This document shows, one piece after another, positions 10,451-22,124 of a DNA stretch of 64,000 nucleotides. The notes beneath the pieces were generated by a model. It had not been told where the DNA came from, searched no databases, and saw only the letters and a program-made list of their open reading frames with translations. Every line of letters begins with the position of its first letter. The first letter of the stretch is position 1. This DNA is from Calliphora vicina (lineage: Eukaryota; Arthropoda; Insecta; Diptera; Calliphoridae): positions 62,767,533-62,831,532 of the forward strand of contig NC_088780.1 of assembly GCF_958450345.1 (NCBI RefSeq), read 5' to 3'. The position numbers and the translations under genes were made by a program.

Positions 10451-13400
10451 ATGAGTGTCTCAATGTACAACATTGAGAAGTTAGAGGAGACAAATTACGA
10501 CTCGTGGAGCCTACAAATTAAGGCTGTATTAATTCATCAAGATTTGTGGTCAACCATTAGTGATGATAAACCAATGACAGCAGATCAAATTGCAGCATGG
10601 ACGAAAAGGGATGAAAAAGCCACATCGAAGATTATTTTGGGTATTACGCCTATACAAATTTCATATGTCAAGAGTTGTCCATCCGCCAGTGCAGCATGGA
10701 ACGCATTACGTGAAGTACATAGACCTAAGGGTCCGGTAAGGAAAGTTACACTTTTTAAGAAACTTCTTAATATGAGAATGGGTGAAGCGGACTGCGTCCA
10801 ACAATTCGTCAACTGTGGAGAAGCTAGCCGAAACTGGAATAGAGCTTCAAGATGAGTTATTTGCCATAATGCTTTTGGCAAGTTTACCTACATCGTATGA
10901 GAATTTTTTCATTGCCTTGGAGACGAGAGATGAGCTACCAAAACTCAGTGCATTAAAATTGAAATTGACAGAAGGGGGTGTAAGAAGAAAGGCTGGTGAA
11001 CAAATTACACAACTTGAAGGAGGTGCACAAGTGTTCATGTCGCAGTTAAGCAACAAGAGGAACAACAACGTAAGTAGCAACAGTATGAACGCGAATAACA
11101 ATAAGAACGGAAAAAACAGTCGTCAAGCCAGCAAGCAAAAACAAAATTTCAACTGTTTTAAATGCGGTCGCAGAGGCCACTACGCAGCGCAATGCAGAAA
11201 CAGCAAAACAGAAACAAGCAACAGAACAGTACAACAGGAAAAGAGGGACACACACGCATACTCTATATTTGCAGCAACAAACAACAACAACGTGTTGAAT
11301 AGGGATTTTCGGTGTTTAGACAGCGGTGCGTCTGCTCATTTATGCTGTAACCGAGACTTTTTTGAAACTTTTGAAGCACATAAAGAATTGATCACTCTTG
11401 CAGGTCAAAGTAAAATTGAAGCAGTTCGTATTGACGAATGTAACATTGTTTTAAATGATGTGTTGTTTGTACCAAATCTGCAGTGCAATTTCATTTCTGT
11501 GGGCAGAGTAGCGGTAAAAGACGCTGTGAAATTTAACAGCAGACAGGCCAATATAATAGATGAAGAAGGAAAGACAATATTATGTCCAAGTAAGATAGGA
11601 GATTTGTTTTTGTATACGGCGATGAAGAACACATTGTTCATGACGACGGCGAATATGAGTGAAGTTATGAAATGGCACAATCGTTACGGACATTTGAATG
11701 TTTCTGGCCTAGGTGAACTATCACGCAATAATTTAGTTAATGGCCTGAATTTACAATTTCCTAAGGAAATTAATTGTACTACTTGTTTGAAGATTAAATG
11801 CACACCGAAACCATTCTTTAGTTCCGAAAACAGAGCAACAGAATTATTGGAAATAATTCATACGGACATTTGTGGTCCGATAAACAAAAATTCTTCTGGT
11901 GGTGCACGCTACATATTGACGTTCATCGATGATCATTCTCGGTATGTCTTTGTTTATTTTTTAAAGAACAAGAGCCAGACATTTGATACATTTAAGGAAT
12001 TTAAAGCTATGGTTGAATGTCAGACAGGAAAGAAGATGAAGACGCTTAGATCTGACAATGGTACGGAGTTCGTTAACAAGGCTTTTGATGATTTTTTGAG
12101 ATTGAATGGCATTAAGCGACAACTAACTGTACCTCACACACCGCAACAGAACGGGGTAGCTGAACGTTTTAATAGGACGTTAGTTGAAATGGCCAGAGCA
12201 ATGTTAGTATATTCTGAGGTTGATGAGTCTTTGTAGGCTGAAGCTGTGAACACTGCCGCTTATTTGAGAAATCGATTGCCAACAAAAGCATTGAATGACT
12301 GCACACCATATGAAGTTTGGTACAATAGGAAACCAAGCGTCCGACATCTTAAAATTTTTGGTTCCCTGGCCATTGCATTAGACAAGACACATCATCACAA
12401 GTTCCGTCCAAAGGGTTGGTTATTCGGAAACATCGAAAGCATATCGTCTATTTGAAAGGGCTACGGGAAAGATAACAATTAGTCGAGATGTTTACTTTAT
12501 TGAAGATGGTGATGAGAAAGGTAATAAACCGGCACGGCAAGCTAAATTAGATAAGGAAATCCTCAGCATGCAAATGGAACAGCTTGAAGGGAATATTGTT
12601 GAAGAAGAAGTCCAAGATCAAAGTGACAGTGAATTCGAGTCTGCTGAAGAGGAATACCCTGATCCGGATGCTGTGATGAGTGGTACAGAACTTGTTAGAT
12701 TTCGTACAAAAAGTGAAGATCGGAAAGGGCCAGGAAGACCAAAATTGGTGCGAACTGGTCAACCAGGAAGACCGAAAAAGCAGTATAATACTGTAAATTT
12801 GATGTGTGCGGACAATATTAAGGTTCCTGAAACTGTGGACGAGGCCTTATCGGGTGAGTACTCTCATTATTGGTTAAGTGCGATGCAGGAGGAGTATAAA
12901 GCTCTTCTTGGGAATGAAACCTGGGAATTATCGGAGTTGCCACATGGCCAGAAGATCGTAGGATGTAAATGGGTGTTTGCCGTGAAGAGGAATAAGGAAG
13001 GCCATATCGAACGTTTTAAGGCAAGACTAGTTGCTAAGGGTTACGCCCAAACGTATGGTATAAATTATACAGAGACTTTCTCACCCGTTGTGCGCTACGA
13101 AACTATTAGAATAGTAATTGCCCTTGCAGCAGAGTACGGGCTCCATCTACATCAAATGGATGTATCCACGGCTTACCTAAATAGCGAATTGAAGTATATA
13201 TGGCGCAGCCTGAGAAGTTCACAGACGAAAGATTTATATGGACTTAAGCAATCCGGCCGCCAATGGAATCTGAAATTGGATGAAATATTAAGGGGAATTG
13301 GTTTCCATCCTTGTGAAAGTGAACCATGTCTATACCGAATGCGAAATGGCAGTAATATTAATTTAATCGCCGTATATGTAGATGATTTGCTTATAGCATG

Positions 13401-14308
13401 TTCTGATTTGAATGAATTGAATCTAATTAAATCTCAAAGTTCAGAAAGAGTATCTGTAGTTGATAAAGGTCCCGCTAAACCTTTTCTTAGCATCGAAATT
13501 GAGAGAGATGGTGTCACTGGACAAATTACAATTCATCAAAATTAGAGAGCTTCTACGTGAATACCATATAGAAGAGTGCCGTCCAGTATCCACTCCATTA
13601 GAGCCCAAATATCAAGTTGTTTGAGATAACGATAACTGCGAGAAGATCGACCCAACAAGTTATCAATCACTCATAGGTTCCCTAATGTATTTGGCAATTT
13701 GTACGCGTCCTGACATATGTAAATTATCCCAAAGGAACAAGGATCCACACCAGGAACACATGGCAGCGGCAAGAAGACTTTTGAAGTACTTGAATAAGAG
13801 TGAAAATTATCAATTAAGATATCGCAAAACTGGACAACTAGTAGTATGCTACGCCGATGCTGATTGGGGAGGTGATACAACAAATCGAAAATCATATACG
13901 GGATATGTCTTTATCCTCGTTGGCAGTGCATTCTCATGGGAATCTAAGAAGCAAGCTACAGTAGCTTTGAGTCGCACGGAGGCCGAATATATGGCGCTTT
14001 CATCAGCAGCAAAATAAGCAGTATTCTTGAAAAAAATTCTAAGTGAGGCGCAAATCCATTGTCCAGAGAAGATTTTAATATATGGAGATAACCTTGGTGC
14101 TTTACATTTAGTTAAGAACCCTATTTATCATAGTAGGAGTAAACATATAGATATAAAGTATCACCATATTAGAAATGTTTTTGTAGAAGGATTAATTGAT
14201 TTGGAATATTGTAGTAGTAACTCTAATATTTCTAATGTTTTAACGAAGAATTTATCTAAGAATAATCATATGAAATTAGTAGAGGCCTTGGGCTTTATAA
14301 ATTTATGA
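10451..14308 (+). pseudogene. Copia 2 Gag-Pol polyprotein, multiply disrupted
   Basis: Starts MSVSMYNIEKLEETNYDSWS, a typical copia Gag N-terminus. A frameshift near 10800-10850 moves to the frame 10782-12236, with CCHC knuckle CFKCGRRGHYAAQC, protease CLDSGASAHLCC, and integrase (HTDICGP, RSDNGTEF, QQNGVAERFNR). An in-frame TAG at 12234-12236 sits where copia integrase has Trp. A frameshift at about 12440 follows, then the RT frame 12568-13545 (ARLVAKGYAQ, YVDD near 13377) with a small deletion around 13195-13235 before LYGLKQSG. RNase H pieces lie at 13685-14017 and 14027-14308, separated by a TAA. At least five lesions; non-functional. Confidence 0.93.
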
Positions 14309-14351
14309 ATTTATGTATAATTTTTATTTAAAATAATGTGTTGAGGAGGAG

Positions 14352-14579
14352 TGTTATGATATTGAATTTTGAATACAACCCTGCTTACAACACTAATATT
14401 TTTCCTTTTCTTATAAGGTTTATTCATTTTCCTTTTTAATGTTCTTTTCTACTTTTGTCTTTTGAATGTGACAGTTATTTTTATTCTTTTAACATTGTAA
14501 ACCAATTTGTTCTTTAGTCGTAATAAACTATTCAAACGTGAAACAAACAATTTTAATTCTCCTGGATAAAATATCAATA
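14352..14579 (+). repeat. 3' LTR of copia 2
   Basis: Same length (228 bp) and ends as the 5' LTR; followed by the ATTAG target duplication. Confidence 0.93.
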
Positions 14580-14584
14580 ATTAG

Positions 14585-15632
14585 TTCCCAATATTGGTTT
14601 AATGTCACCAGCGGAACAGACATTTTGGTGCCGGAAATTTCAACTACATTTTATACGAGTTGATGAACTCTCAGTACTATGTTAAACTTGTTTTTTTCAG
14701 TCAACTCGCGGTTTCGAAATATCGCTGTTTTTATATTCACATTACATACCCTATTGTATGATGTTTTTCTTCTAAATTTTGGGTAATACAGCATAGAATA
14801 TGACATTTTTTTACCTTTAAACTTGTCTACGTAAAGATATGATTATTTTGAGTATAATAATTCTGGTGGATGTTTCTTTTAGCTTTATTGAGGATACATA
14901 GAATGTTGTATTCCGAAAATTTTAAACAACAATGTTTATTTTTAATATTTAGCTAGGTTCAACCTTTGCTATTGGTTTAGATTTTATTATAAATACTCTA
15001 ATAAAAACTACCAATGTCGTATGCATAGAAGACATCTGTATAAAACTGTATTTACATTAGACAATGATATTTAAATTCAATTCGTTTTATTTATTAAAAA
15101 TTTATTTTATAAAAATGATAAAATAATTTTCTTGCTGTAGTCAGTAACGTAAATAAGATAATTAAAAATAAAAATTTTCAACAAACCAAAAGTGTAATAT
15201 TTTTAAATCTATACCACTATTAGATATGTTTAAGTCAGGTATTTCATGTAGAGATTAGACAAAATAAAGTACATTTAAAAAAAATTAAAAGATTTACATT
15301 CAGTAAAAATAATTGTGTAAAAAAAAAATTTTAAAATATTAAAAAAAAAATTAATTAAAAATTATTTCTTTCGATTTTTCAGAATATTTTGCTATTAAGA
15401 ATTTATTTTCATAATATTCTAAATGTTGAAATCTTGACATAAAATTAATCTTGAAGTATAAAAACCTGTGTAGAATGTATTAAAAAAAATTTCATACTTC
15501 TCTTCATATTTTTTTTAAAAAAAGTTAAAAACATGACGTTTGCAATAAATTTTGTTTGGTTACTTTTTTAGCATTTTGGTTATTTTTTTAATCAAACTTG
15601 GTTACAAATATTTTGAGTGAGTGGCAACACTG
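14585..15632. other. Interior and right end of the outer hAT-like element; no gene
   Basis: AT-rich sequence after copia 2 with scattered stops in all frames. It ends in the proposed right terminal repeat GGCAACACTG. Confidence 0.45.
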
Positions 15633-15676
15633 TTTAATAGTTAAGTACAAGTTTGTTTTACGCTCGCACTCTCAAC

Positions 15677-16362
15677 CAAGGTTGCTAATTTAGCCATTTT
15701 CCATTTAGCCATTTTCATTTAGCCATAAAAAATTAAACATTTTTGGAATTTTTTTAAAAATAAAACAGTATTTTTTATCAAATGACAAAGAAACAGTCTT
15801 TTTAAACAAATTCGTCTATTGATGATTTGATGAGAATATTATTGATTTTATGAAAACAGCCTTCGAAATTGTTTCCAAAGCAAAAACATCAGGCATATTC
15901 AAAAATCAATTTTGTATTTCTTCAATGGTTCCGATTTTGAATGTAAGTGCCAAGAAATTCGTTTAATTTGTCAAAAAGGAAAAAAAATTATTGATATTAC
16001 AATCTATCCCCATTTTCTCAATCTCTGGTTATTTTTTATCTTGACGATATACTGACAGTTCTCATACAAAAATTCTATTAATTGGAAGTATATCGTTACG
16101 AAAAACGATATATCTTTACCGAAAACGATATATAAAAATTACTTTTGAAAACTGTCAGTGTAACTATTAGTTAACACATAACCAGACTTTTGAAAACTGT
16201 CAGTGTAACTATTAGTTAACACATAACCAGACTTCGTGGTAATGGGGGCAAGAAATGTAATAATTATGAATTTGTATTCAGTTATTTTTGGGTTTTAGCC
16301 ATTTCTAGCCATTTTTAATTCAAAATCTAGCCATTTTCTAAGCTGAAGAGTTGGCAACCTTG
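15677..16362. mobile_element. hAT-type MITE, family B
   Basis: 686 bp with ends CAAGGTTGCTAAT (left) and CAAGGTTGCCAA (right, inward), flanked by a perfect 8-bp duplication CTCTCAAC at 15669-15676 and 16363-16370. TAGCCATTTT words recur near both ends. No coding sequence. Confidence 0.9.
16141..16230 (+). repeat. Perfect 45-bp tandem duplication
   Basis: Two identical units starting ACTTTTGAAAACTGTCAGTG, inside MITE family B. Confidence 0.95.
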
Positions 16363-16370
16363 CTCTCAAC

Positions 16371-17331
16371 ATACATGAAGAGAACATATCGAGTATCAAG
16401 CGACAACCAAACTTCAAGACGTACTTGCAGTACTACGTGAAGTTTGGCAAAAACAATTTAAATTTAATATTCTTAATAACAGGCCTACCTAAACAAAAGC
16501 GTAAGGCGTAGCGTCAACGGTACGTCAAACAACAAAAACAAAGTTATCAAAAAAATAAATATAACCACCCGGATTATTTAAACAATAAAGTACATTACAT
16601 TATAGGTGTTTATCGGATTTTCCAATTGCAAAGCGTTGTTATTTATTCACTTATGCGTATTTTAAAATTGTTATTTATTAAAATTATAGAAATATATTCT
16701 TAAATCTGTATTATTTTTTAAGGTACTTCCTTTTTTCTTGTTCACATTTCATGTGTATTTTTTCGGTACTCTATTAACTTCGTCTTCTTACTTGTTCGTA
16801 TTTAATAAGCAAAAATTCTCTTCACTTCCCTACTTGTGCTCTGATTATTGGTACAAATAAATACTACATTTGACGACGAGTTTCACACATGAAGAAAAAA
16901 ACTTACTCGCTGCAGATATCTATTATTGACACTGCAAAATCCAAAAAATTATTAATTAATAGGATCATCTGGCTTGGCCCAATGTTTGGTCTGGCTTGGC
17001 AAGGGGAGGGTTTCGTGTTCGGTTTTAACCGAAACCGTAGTTTTTCTAGGTATAAAACTGAAACCGACTATTATTCTTCGTTTTTTAATCTATTGACAGT
17101 AGAAAAATTCAAAATTTAGAAATGAAAAACAAACTTTTTCATCCAATTTCTCTAAAAACAAATCAATATAAAAGTATCTTAAGATTTCTTTAATTTTTTT
17201 TAAATTGTTTTGCAATGATTGATTCAGATGAAGTAGCAGGCTACCTTTTGCAGGCTAGGCAATAAAACCTGTTAATAATGACAGGTTTTATTGCCAGACT
17301 CCTTTAAAAATATTGATCATACGAGTATGTA
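16371..17331. other. No gene recognised; one small hairpin
   Basis: AT-rich sequence. The 76-codon open frame at 16889-17119 has no recognisable motif. At 17258-17295 a hairpin with a 15-bp perfect stem (GGCAATAAAACCTGT) and 8-nt loop carries AATAAA on both strands, so it could act as a polyadenylation site in either direction; this is inference. Confidence 0.4.
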
Positions 17332-18629
17332 AGGAGTGAGATCGAAAAATTCTTAACATACATATATGTTTATAAAAAAGAAACCACTAAACTTACAGCT
17401 TTAATTTTTTTTTTATTTGATTGAAATTATTATTACAATTTACAAAAAAAATTATTTTTATAGTTTTAATCACTAGTGATGAAATTTTGAACCTTTTTCG
17501 GAAACCCTTCCATTAACGTTTTTATAGTGCTTTCTGTCACTTTGCTCGAACATGTAGTCCATCTCCGTTTAAAATCTACCACACTTTTGGACACCTTTTT
17601 TGTACTCTTCAATTCTCTTTTAACAAGAGCCCAATATCTCTCCACTGGCCTTAGCTCCGGGCAGTTTGGAGGATTTGCCTCTCTTGGTACAAATACCACA
17701 TTATTGTTCTTGTACCACTCAAGGGCTTGTTTGCCATAGTGACAGGATGCCAAGTCAGGCCAAAAATAAGTGGACACATTATGAAGTCTTATGAATGGAA
17801 GCAGCCTTTTTTGTAAACATTCCTTGATGTAAATTTCGGTATTTATAGAGCCCGTTGTAACAAATGAGTGGCTTCTTTTGCCGCAACTGCATATTGCTTG
17901 CCATACCAAGAACTTTCTGGGAAATTTTGTCTGCTTTTGGGTCCTAAACTTTTCTTCAACATTCCCTCGAGCATCAGCAACATAAAATTTTTGACCTGGA
18001 AGTTGCGAAAAATCTGCCAGAACATACGTTTCGTCATCCATTATGCAGCAAGAATATTTTTTTATAAAACTTGACTTCAATTTCCGTGCTCTGTTTTTGG
18101 CCTCTAAATTTTTAGTAGCGTTCCTGTCAGGAACTTTTTGAGCCTTGTATGTTTTTAAACCTGCATTAGCTTTAACTTTTCGTACCAAATAGTCCGAGCA
18201 CTGAGCTAACCGGGCTGCTTTCCTACCGGATGTGTTGGGAGCTCTTTTGAAAATGCGTTCTATTTTTTTGGCTTTAGAAACATCATGTGGACCATTCCTT
18301 CTACCTGAACCAGGTTTTCTATCAACTGACAAGTTCTCCCGGTACTGTTTAATAACATTGGAAACAGTTTGACGGCAGACCTTTGTATGCTTGGCCAACT
18401 TTTTGTAAGACCAAGTTGGGTTTTGTTGAAAATATTTAATAATTTCAGTACGCACTTTTTTCTGGTCACTCATTTTAATCAGATTAACAAAAAAATTAAT
18501 ATAATTGACATTACACATAATAACTGACATGTTTTTCAAAGGTAACTTGATCAAAAAAAAATTCAAATAATACTTGGGTTAAAAAATGTAATGAAAAACG
18601 TGTGTTAAGAATTTTTCGATCTCACTCCT
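17332..18629 (-). mobile_element. DD37E Tc1/mariner-superfamily transposon, complete
   Basis: 1298 bp with perfect inverted ends starting AGGAGTGAGATCGAAAAATT (match extends 27 bp: 17332-17358 and 18603-18629), flanked by TA on both sides (17330-17331, 18630-18631). It contains one uninterrupted transposase gene on the minus strand. Ends and gene both intact make this the only candidate for an autonomous element in the window. Confidence 0.95.
17466..18473 (-). CDS. DD37E mariner-family transposase, intact
   Basis: Cut-and-paste transposase acting on the 27-bp ends of its own element. Start chosen at MSDQKKVRTE (335 residues). The open frame extends upstream to 18566, but the extra 31 residues are hydrophobic, low-complexity and probably untranslated leader. 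An N-terminal helix-turn-helix region (about 1-50, with TWSYKKLAKHTKVCRQTVSN) is followed by a second DNA-binding part with GSGRRNG (56-61). The catalytic core has MDDETYV (D147), WPDLASCHYG (D240) and PELRPVERYW (E278). By my count 37 residues separate D240 and E278, the DD37E signature known from mosquito and fly mariner relatives. No stop or frameshift, and total length is normal for the superfamily. No introns evident. Confidence 0.93.
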   Translation of the reverse strand: MSDQKKVRTEIIKYFQQNPTWSYKKLAKHTKVCRQTVSNVIKQYRENLSVDRKPGSGRRNGPHDVSKAKKIERIFKRAPNTSGRKAARLAQCSDYLVRKVKANAGLKTYKAQKVPDRNATKNLEAKNRARKLKSSFIKKYSCCIMDDETYVLADFSQLPGQKFYVADARGNVEEKFRTQKQTKFPRKFLVWQAICSCGKRSHSFVTTGSINTEIYIKECLQKRLLPFIRLHNVSTYFWPDLASCHYGKQALEWYKNNNVVFVPREANPPNCPELRPVERYWALVKRELKSTKKVSKSVVDFKRRWTTCSSKVTESTIKTLMEGFPKKVQNFITSD

Positions 18630-18699
18630 TATATCCCGACAATTAAACTTCAAATGACTGTTTATTTATTTAATTTTTAAAAAATGAAAATATTCAAAA

Positions 18700-18836
18700 A
18701 GTATTATTAGTTGGATTCTAACTCGGTCAGAATTCGAAGAACGAAAAAATACTAATAGTTTTTTGTTACCTCAATATCATTAAGCCATATATTCTTGATT
18801 CTTTCTTTACTCACAAACAGATAAGCCAACTATTAT
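18700..18836 (+). repeat. Dispersed repeat, copy 1 (flanking the Tc1 at 18844)
   Basis: Block with GAACGAAAAAATACTAATAG, ATATCATTAAGCC and TTGATT-TTTCTTTACT matches 20371-20505 in the same orientation with moderate divergence. Fragments of the same family also occur near 21700-21780. Confidence 0.55.
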
Positions 18837-18843
18837 ATATATA

Positions 18844-20242
18844 CAGTGACCGACAAGAGTCTACATACGACCAATATTTTCGTAACTCGCGGACTTCTAA
18901 ACAATAATAAGTAAAAGTAATGATGCAGTTTTATTTCAAATGAATTTTTAGTAATATAACAAAAAGATATCGCTAAATTTATAATTAATTTAACTTTTAT
19001 TCACAAAAAATTAAAAAATATGTTGACAAAAGTCTACATACTATCTGTACACTAAATAAACATATTTCAGCGAATACAAATTTTCATTAAATTCAATATT
19101 TCGTTGGGCCACCACGGGCATCTACAAGTGTCTGGGCATCGAAGCAACTAAATTTTCCAGTTCTGCGGACGTTATATTTTGCAATTCTTCTGGAAAGTTC
19201 TCCTTTAACATTGGTGCACAAGTAATAAGATGTTTTCAGATCTTCCGTTTTAGAATTTCCCACACGTGCTCAATAACATTTAAGTCCGGGCTTTGAGGTG
19301 GTGTGTACAATTGTCATGGGGCTTGGTAGAGTAGCCAATCTTTGACAATTTGAGTCTAATGTTTCGGATCGTTATCTTGCTGAAAAATCCAACTTTAACC
19401 AAGAGTTAAAATATCAACGGATGCTTTCAAATTTTGTTCCAAAATGGATTTGTACTAATAACGATCCATATTATCCTCAATAAACACTAACTTTCCCACT
19501 CCAGAAGCAGCGACAGTACCCCAAACCATCACACTTAACTGTAGCGAGTAAGTTTTACGGATTCATTGCTGTATTTGTTTTGCGTCATACTTTATCTCTG
19601 CCATCACTTCCAAATATGTTATACTTCAACTCATCAGTGAACAAAACTCGCTCCCAGAATTTAATGTCCTTTTCAAAGTGCTTTTGGGCGAATTCCAAAC
19701 GAAGTTTGCGATCCGTTCGCTAATTTATGAGGAGTTCTGCTTTAATTACCATTATTATTTAAGGTTCTTTGAATTGTTCGTGGATGAACAATAACTTCTG
19801 ATCTTGTTGCGAGTTCTTTGGCCAATTTTGTGGTATTTACTTTTGAGTTTTTGTTGACTTCTTTTAAAATGAAGATTACATCTCTACGATGTAGTTTCTT
19901 TGAGCGACCACTTCGCAGCTTGTTTTTAACTCTACCAGTGTTTTTAAAGTTACTGAATAATGTTTGAACTGTAGACTTAATAAAATGAATGCTTATCTGT
20001 TAGTATTAAAAAAAAATCAGGACATGCTGTAGTCGTATGTAGACTTTTGTCAATGTTTTTTTATTGTTTTTTATGAATAATTTTGAAAGTTTACATTGCA
20101 GCAACATTTTTTTTGGTGCATAGCAATAAAAATAGATTTCAAACAAAACTGCATTATTATTTTTTTATTTACCAGGTTTTCTCTAATAAAGTGGCAAAAA
20201 TTGTGATTGTACGTAGACTTATGTCGACCACTGCAGTGCACT
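18844..20242 (-). mobile_element. Tc1-like transposon, dead
   Basis: Left end CAGTGACCGACAAGAGTCTA behind TA (18842-18843). The right end read inward contains CAGTGGTCGACATAAGTCTA, close to 20232-20242, with a small CAGTG/CACTG duplication at the tip that blurs the exact boundary. It carries a decayed transposase on the minus strand. Confidence 0.8.
19090..19990 (-). pseudogene. Tc1 transposase relic
   Basis: Reverse-strand translation gives, from N to C, a helix-turn-helix remnant (KLRSGRSKKL near 19900), VLFTDELKYNIFGSDGRD (near 19610-19650, first catalytic Asp), VMVWGTVAASGVGK (near 19500-19530) and TPPQSPDLNVIEHVWE (near 19260-19310, catalytic Glu). These are the standard landmarks of DD34E Tc1 transposases in the right order. 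The pieces lie in different frames and are separated by stops (for example just after SDGRDKV), so no protein can be made. It sits centrally in the element 18844-20242. Confidence 0.85.
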
Positions 20243-20370
20243 GTATGTAAGTAAAATAATTTAATTTAATAAAAAAGTACCATTAGAAGAAAAAGTACAA
20301 ATTTTCCACACTTAAACCCCAGTCAAGTTTGAAATGACAATGTAATTTCCTGATTCTAGGTTCATATTAA

Positions 20371-20505
20371 AGAAAATTCAAAAAGTACCATTTTGAAGAA
20401 CGAAAAAGTAGTCCTTAGTTTGGTTTAGTTCTCATTTTTTGCTATCATAATATCATTAAGCCCCCTATACTTGATTATTTCTTTACTAAAAGCATATTAG
20501 CCAAC
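20371..20505 (+). repeat. Dispersed repeat, copy 2
   Basis: Counterpart of 18700-18836 (GAACGAAAAAGTAGT, ATATCATTAAGCC, TTGATTATTTCTTTACT). Confidence 0.55.
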
Positions 20506-20619
20506 TTAAATGTTTATAAGCTAACTAACTAGTTTAATATATGGGCAAAGAATATAGAAAAAAAATGTTGGCAGCTCAATGAGTATTCATGAGTAATTTT
20601 CGTAGTGGGCCTTATATGG

Positions 20620-21125
20620 GAGCTATGACCAATTATTGACCGAAATTAGGTCGTGTGATTTATGTCTTTATGAAAGGTATTTATGTTTAATTTTATGTGT
20701 GTACCAATGTTTTTAGGAGATTTATGCACGTTAAAGTACATCGGGTATTATGTGGGTATAGACCGATCATAATAAAATTTGGTGACATGAATTTGGTATA
20801 TATAATACTTATTTGGAACGATATTTGTGTATATACCTATATAAATTAAACATTTATGACCGATAAAGTCAATTTCGTACGGACATTTGTATGGAGGTTA
20901 TGTGAAATAATGGACCGATTTCAGCCAGTTTCAATAGGCTTCGTTCTTGTATGTACCAAATTTTATCGAAATATCTTCAAAATTGCGAGCTGTACTATGC
21001 GCACAAGGCTTACATGGACAGCCAGCCAGACGGACGGACGAACATCGTTTCAGATCGACTCAGAAAGTTATTCTGAGTCACAGAAAATAACAGAAGATCG
21101 AATGCATCATTTTGATACGTGTTAA
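20620..21125 (+). repeat. Dispersed fly repeat, family C, copy 1
   Basis: Contains ACCGATTTCAGCCAGTTTCA, CAGCCAGACGGACGGACG and a small hairpin CGACTCAGAAAGTTATTCTGAGTC. The 20840-21020 part is repeated at 55190-55400 and, inverted, at 57065-57290. An open frame across it is not a gene. No terminal repeats identified. Confidence 0.7.
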
Positions 21126-21340
21126 GAAAATAAATGCATTCTTTATGAAAAAAATTTCCTTATGGTCACGAACGTAGGAAATTTTATAAATAAAAAAAAC
21201 TTTATTTAATTGTAACCTAGTGTGTTTTTATTTACAAATTAGTAACAGGAACTTAATTAAAATGTGTTCTGCCTTTCTCCAGTTGACGTTTAATGCAAAG
21301 CAATTACAATAAAATTATGTTTTCGGTTGCGAACGTTGAG

Positions 21341-21525
21341 GGTATTCATTTCAAAAAAATGGAAAATTACACTCTGATTTTTTTACACTTTTGAAAAACA
21401 AAAACAAGAAAAAAATCAAAAAAAAAGTTGTATTTTTCTTTTGTGGAATTTTGTTAAATGTTTTTGTTGTGTAAAAGTGTAAATAAATCAGAGTATAATT
21501 TTCCATTTTTTTGAAATGAATAACC
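21341..21525. mobile_element. Short MITE
   Basis: 185-bp near-palindrome: arms start GGTATTCATTTCAAAAAAAT (left) and GGTTATTCATTTCAAAAAAA (right, inward), each about 55 bp, with a central A/T-rich spacer. No clear target duplication seen. Confidence 0.75.
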
Positions 21526-22124
21526 TTAATATATTTTTTACATGTAAAATAATTAAATATAAAAATGTCTTTAGAACTATCTTAAAAAGAAAATATAAAA
21601 TTTTCCAGTTTCCAGCCCAAATTTCTCAATTTAAAATGCTGAGATATGCTCAACATTTTATATTTCGATCCTAGTAGACCATTCAGGTGAAATGCCCATA
21701 TTAAAAAAGTAACATTAAATGAAAAAGTACGCATTTTCCTTTATACTCTTGAATACTCGTCAAGTTTGATTTTGTTTCATAACAGTTAATTTTTAATAAA
21801 TTATAGGGTCAATAAAATGGAGTTTTTTTTTAAATTTTCTTAAATAAAAATATCCTTATGTATTTTCATCTGCTGATGACGATGACACTATTTTTTATAT
21901 TATTCGGTCAATATTTCGGGAGCGGTCTTCCAAACCATAAAATATTTTCTGGATTATTAATCTACATAAAAATCTCTTTCATTTGAGTATATATAGGTGA
22001 GTATATCAGGATATCTATGTTGTATTGCAAGGATATTCGAAATTTAGTGTTTTTAGGCTAGTCCTTAAAACTTTGAAAACATAAATGTTTATCTTCACAT
22101 AAAAATTAAATATTTTTAAAAAAT
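21526..22124. other. No gene recognised
   Basis: AT-rich, with a fragment of the AAAAAGTAC dispersed repeat near 21700-21780. Confidence 0.4.

Larger units (their letters stand above)
10139..14579 (+). mobile_element. Ty1/copia retrotransposon 2, full length but mutated
   Basis: 4441 bp, flanked by a perfect 5-bp duplication ATTAG (10134-10138 and 14580-14584). It has two 228-bp LTRs that differ at only a few sites, a primer-binding region directly after the 5' LTR (GGTTATGGGCCCAG from 10367, as in copia), and a purine tract GAGGAGGAG before the 3' LTR. The internal coding region is broken. Few LTR differences suggest a fairly young insertion that decayed, or was copied already defective. 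Confidence 0.95.
8642..15632. mobile_element. Probable hAT-type outer element holding nested insertions
   Basis: The ends are 10-bp inverted repeats: CAGTGTTGCC at 8642-8651 and GGCAACACTG at 15623-15632. Flanks TTTACTAG (8634-8641) and TTTAATAG (15633-15640) match at 7 of 8 positions, fitting an aged hAT duplication. After removing the nested hAT (8762-9966) and copia (10139-14579), each with one target duplication, about 1.3 kb of own sequence remains, without a coding region. The inverted repeat is short, so the pairing could be coincidence. Confidence 0.45.

Noticed and set aside
20856..21125. 89-codon frame in dispersed repeat C
   Set aside because: The same sequence at 55190-55400 and 57065-57290 does not keep the frame open.
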